From Diploptera punctata (taxonomy: Eukaryota; Arthropoda; Insecta; Blattodea; Blaberidae), in assembly GCA_030220185.1 (NCBI GenBank), contig JASPKZ010007430.1, positions 936,001 to 1,000,000 on the forward strand: DNA of 64,000 bases. The letters are read 5' to 3'. The first letter of the stretch is position 1. Every line of letters starts with the position of its first letter. A model generated the notes under the pieces. It ran no database searches. It was not told where the DNA came from and saw only the letters and a program-made list of their open reading frames with translations. Made by a program: the position numbers and the translations under genes. Shown piece after piece: positions 63,712 to 64,000 of the stretch.

Positions 63712-64000
63712 TTACATCCTTTTCTTCTTCATATGAGATATTGCATCCTAGATATATAAAATTATTCACCTGCTCCAAAATTTTATTGTCCAGTACAATT
63801 TTACTTCTGACAGGATCTACACCTTGAAATGCCATAATTTTTGTCTTTTCTGTAGATATCTTTAATCCATATTCTTCTGTAATTTTGTTAAGTTCATACA
63901 GACCTTTCTGCAGATTATCTTCGGAATTTGCTATTATTATTTGGTCATCTGCAAACAATAGGGTGTTTAATTTTCTATTTTCTGATATTCTTATTCCAAG
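63695..64000 (-). pseudogene. LINE-B RT palm, partial at window edge
   Basis: From 63958 leftward: MFADDQIIIANSEDN (catalytic FADD at residues 2-5), GLKISTEKTKIMAFQGVDPV, IYLGCNISYEEEKDVNAK. The frame is open to the window edge beyond the methionine (NRKLNTL-type codons), so this is not the true start. Confidence 0.83.

Larger units (their letters stand above)
63226..64000 (-). mobile_element. LINE-B, young copy, cut by the window edge
   Basis: It begins at its 3' end with an ATG-repeat tail and continues to the right edge with near identity to 7487-8285 (only a handful of differences by eye, about one or two per hundred bases). A T-run length change near 63703 breaks the frame between the thumb and palm pieces. 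The 5' part lies outside the window, so completeness is unknown. Confidence 0.85.

Overview
The window looks like nuclear DNA of a large, repeat-rich insect genome. I found no host protein gene I can support. The sequence is AT-rich and full of microsatellites. Essentially all recognisable coding matter is broken reverse transcriptase, endonuclease, RNase H or transposase. Pol III-type (tRNA-derived) short elements are common. The mix of RTE-like LINEs with tetranucleotide tails, LINEs with trinucleotide tails and tRNA-derived SINEs suggests an orthopteroid insect, most likely a cockroach or relative. That placement is inference and needs a database search.

Layout. 0-9 kb: a complete-length but mutated RTE-type LINE on the minus strand (1366-4630) between 12-bp target-site duplications (TSDs), then two copies of a second LINE family (here LINE-B). 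9-18 kb: a Tc1/mariner-type deletion derivative with a hairpin element inside it, a SINE, a pogo-like MITE, a 477-bp foldback and a tRNA-Tyr pseudogene. 18-26 kb: RTE fragments, including a younger internally deleted RTE copy nested in an older one (23.1-24.1 kb), LINE-B and LINE-C fragments with exact TSDs, SINEs and a 41-bp LINE micro-insertion. 26-35 kb: a possible solo LTR, a Helitron-like end, a hAT transposase pseudogene, a hAT MITE with an 8-bp TSD, and a 1.5-kb imperfect palindrome. 35-45 kb: SINEs, LINE-C, a three-level nest at 39.9-40.8 kb (mariner in hairpin element in RTE), an RNase H fragment and several MITE-like inverted repeats. 45-54 kb: hairpin elements, LINE-B and LINE-C pieces attached to (AAT)n arrays, and SINEs. 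54-57 kb: tRNA-like cassettes in tandem and inverted arrangement. 56.6-60.1 kb: an old RTE-like LINE interrupted by two SINEs. 60-64 kb: a Helitron-like element, LINE-B, a mariner derivative, and a second near-identical LINE-B copy running off the right edge.

Nothing here works as a pathway. The story is layered transposition. Because exact TSDs can be read by eye for many insertions, their boundaries and relative ages can be established. The most unusual items are hairpin elements carrying a hammerhead-ribozyme-like core, internally deleted LINE copies that kept both ends, a SINE family with swapped 3' halves, and a 156-bp-arm palindrome of divergent tRNA-like units.
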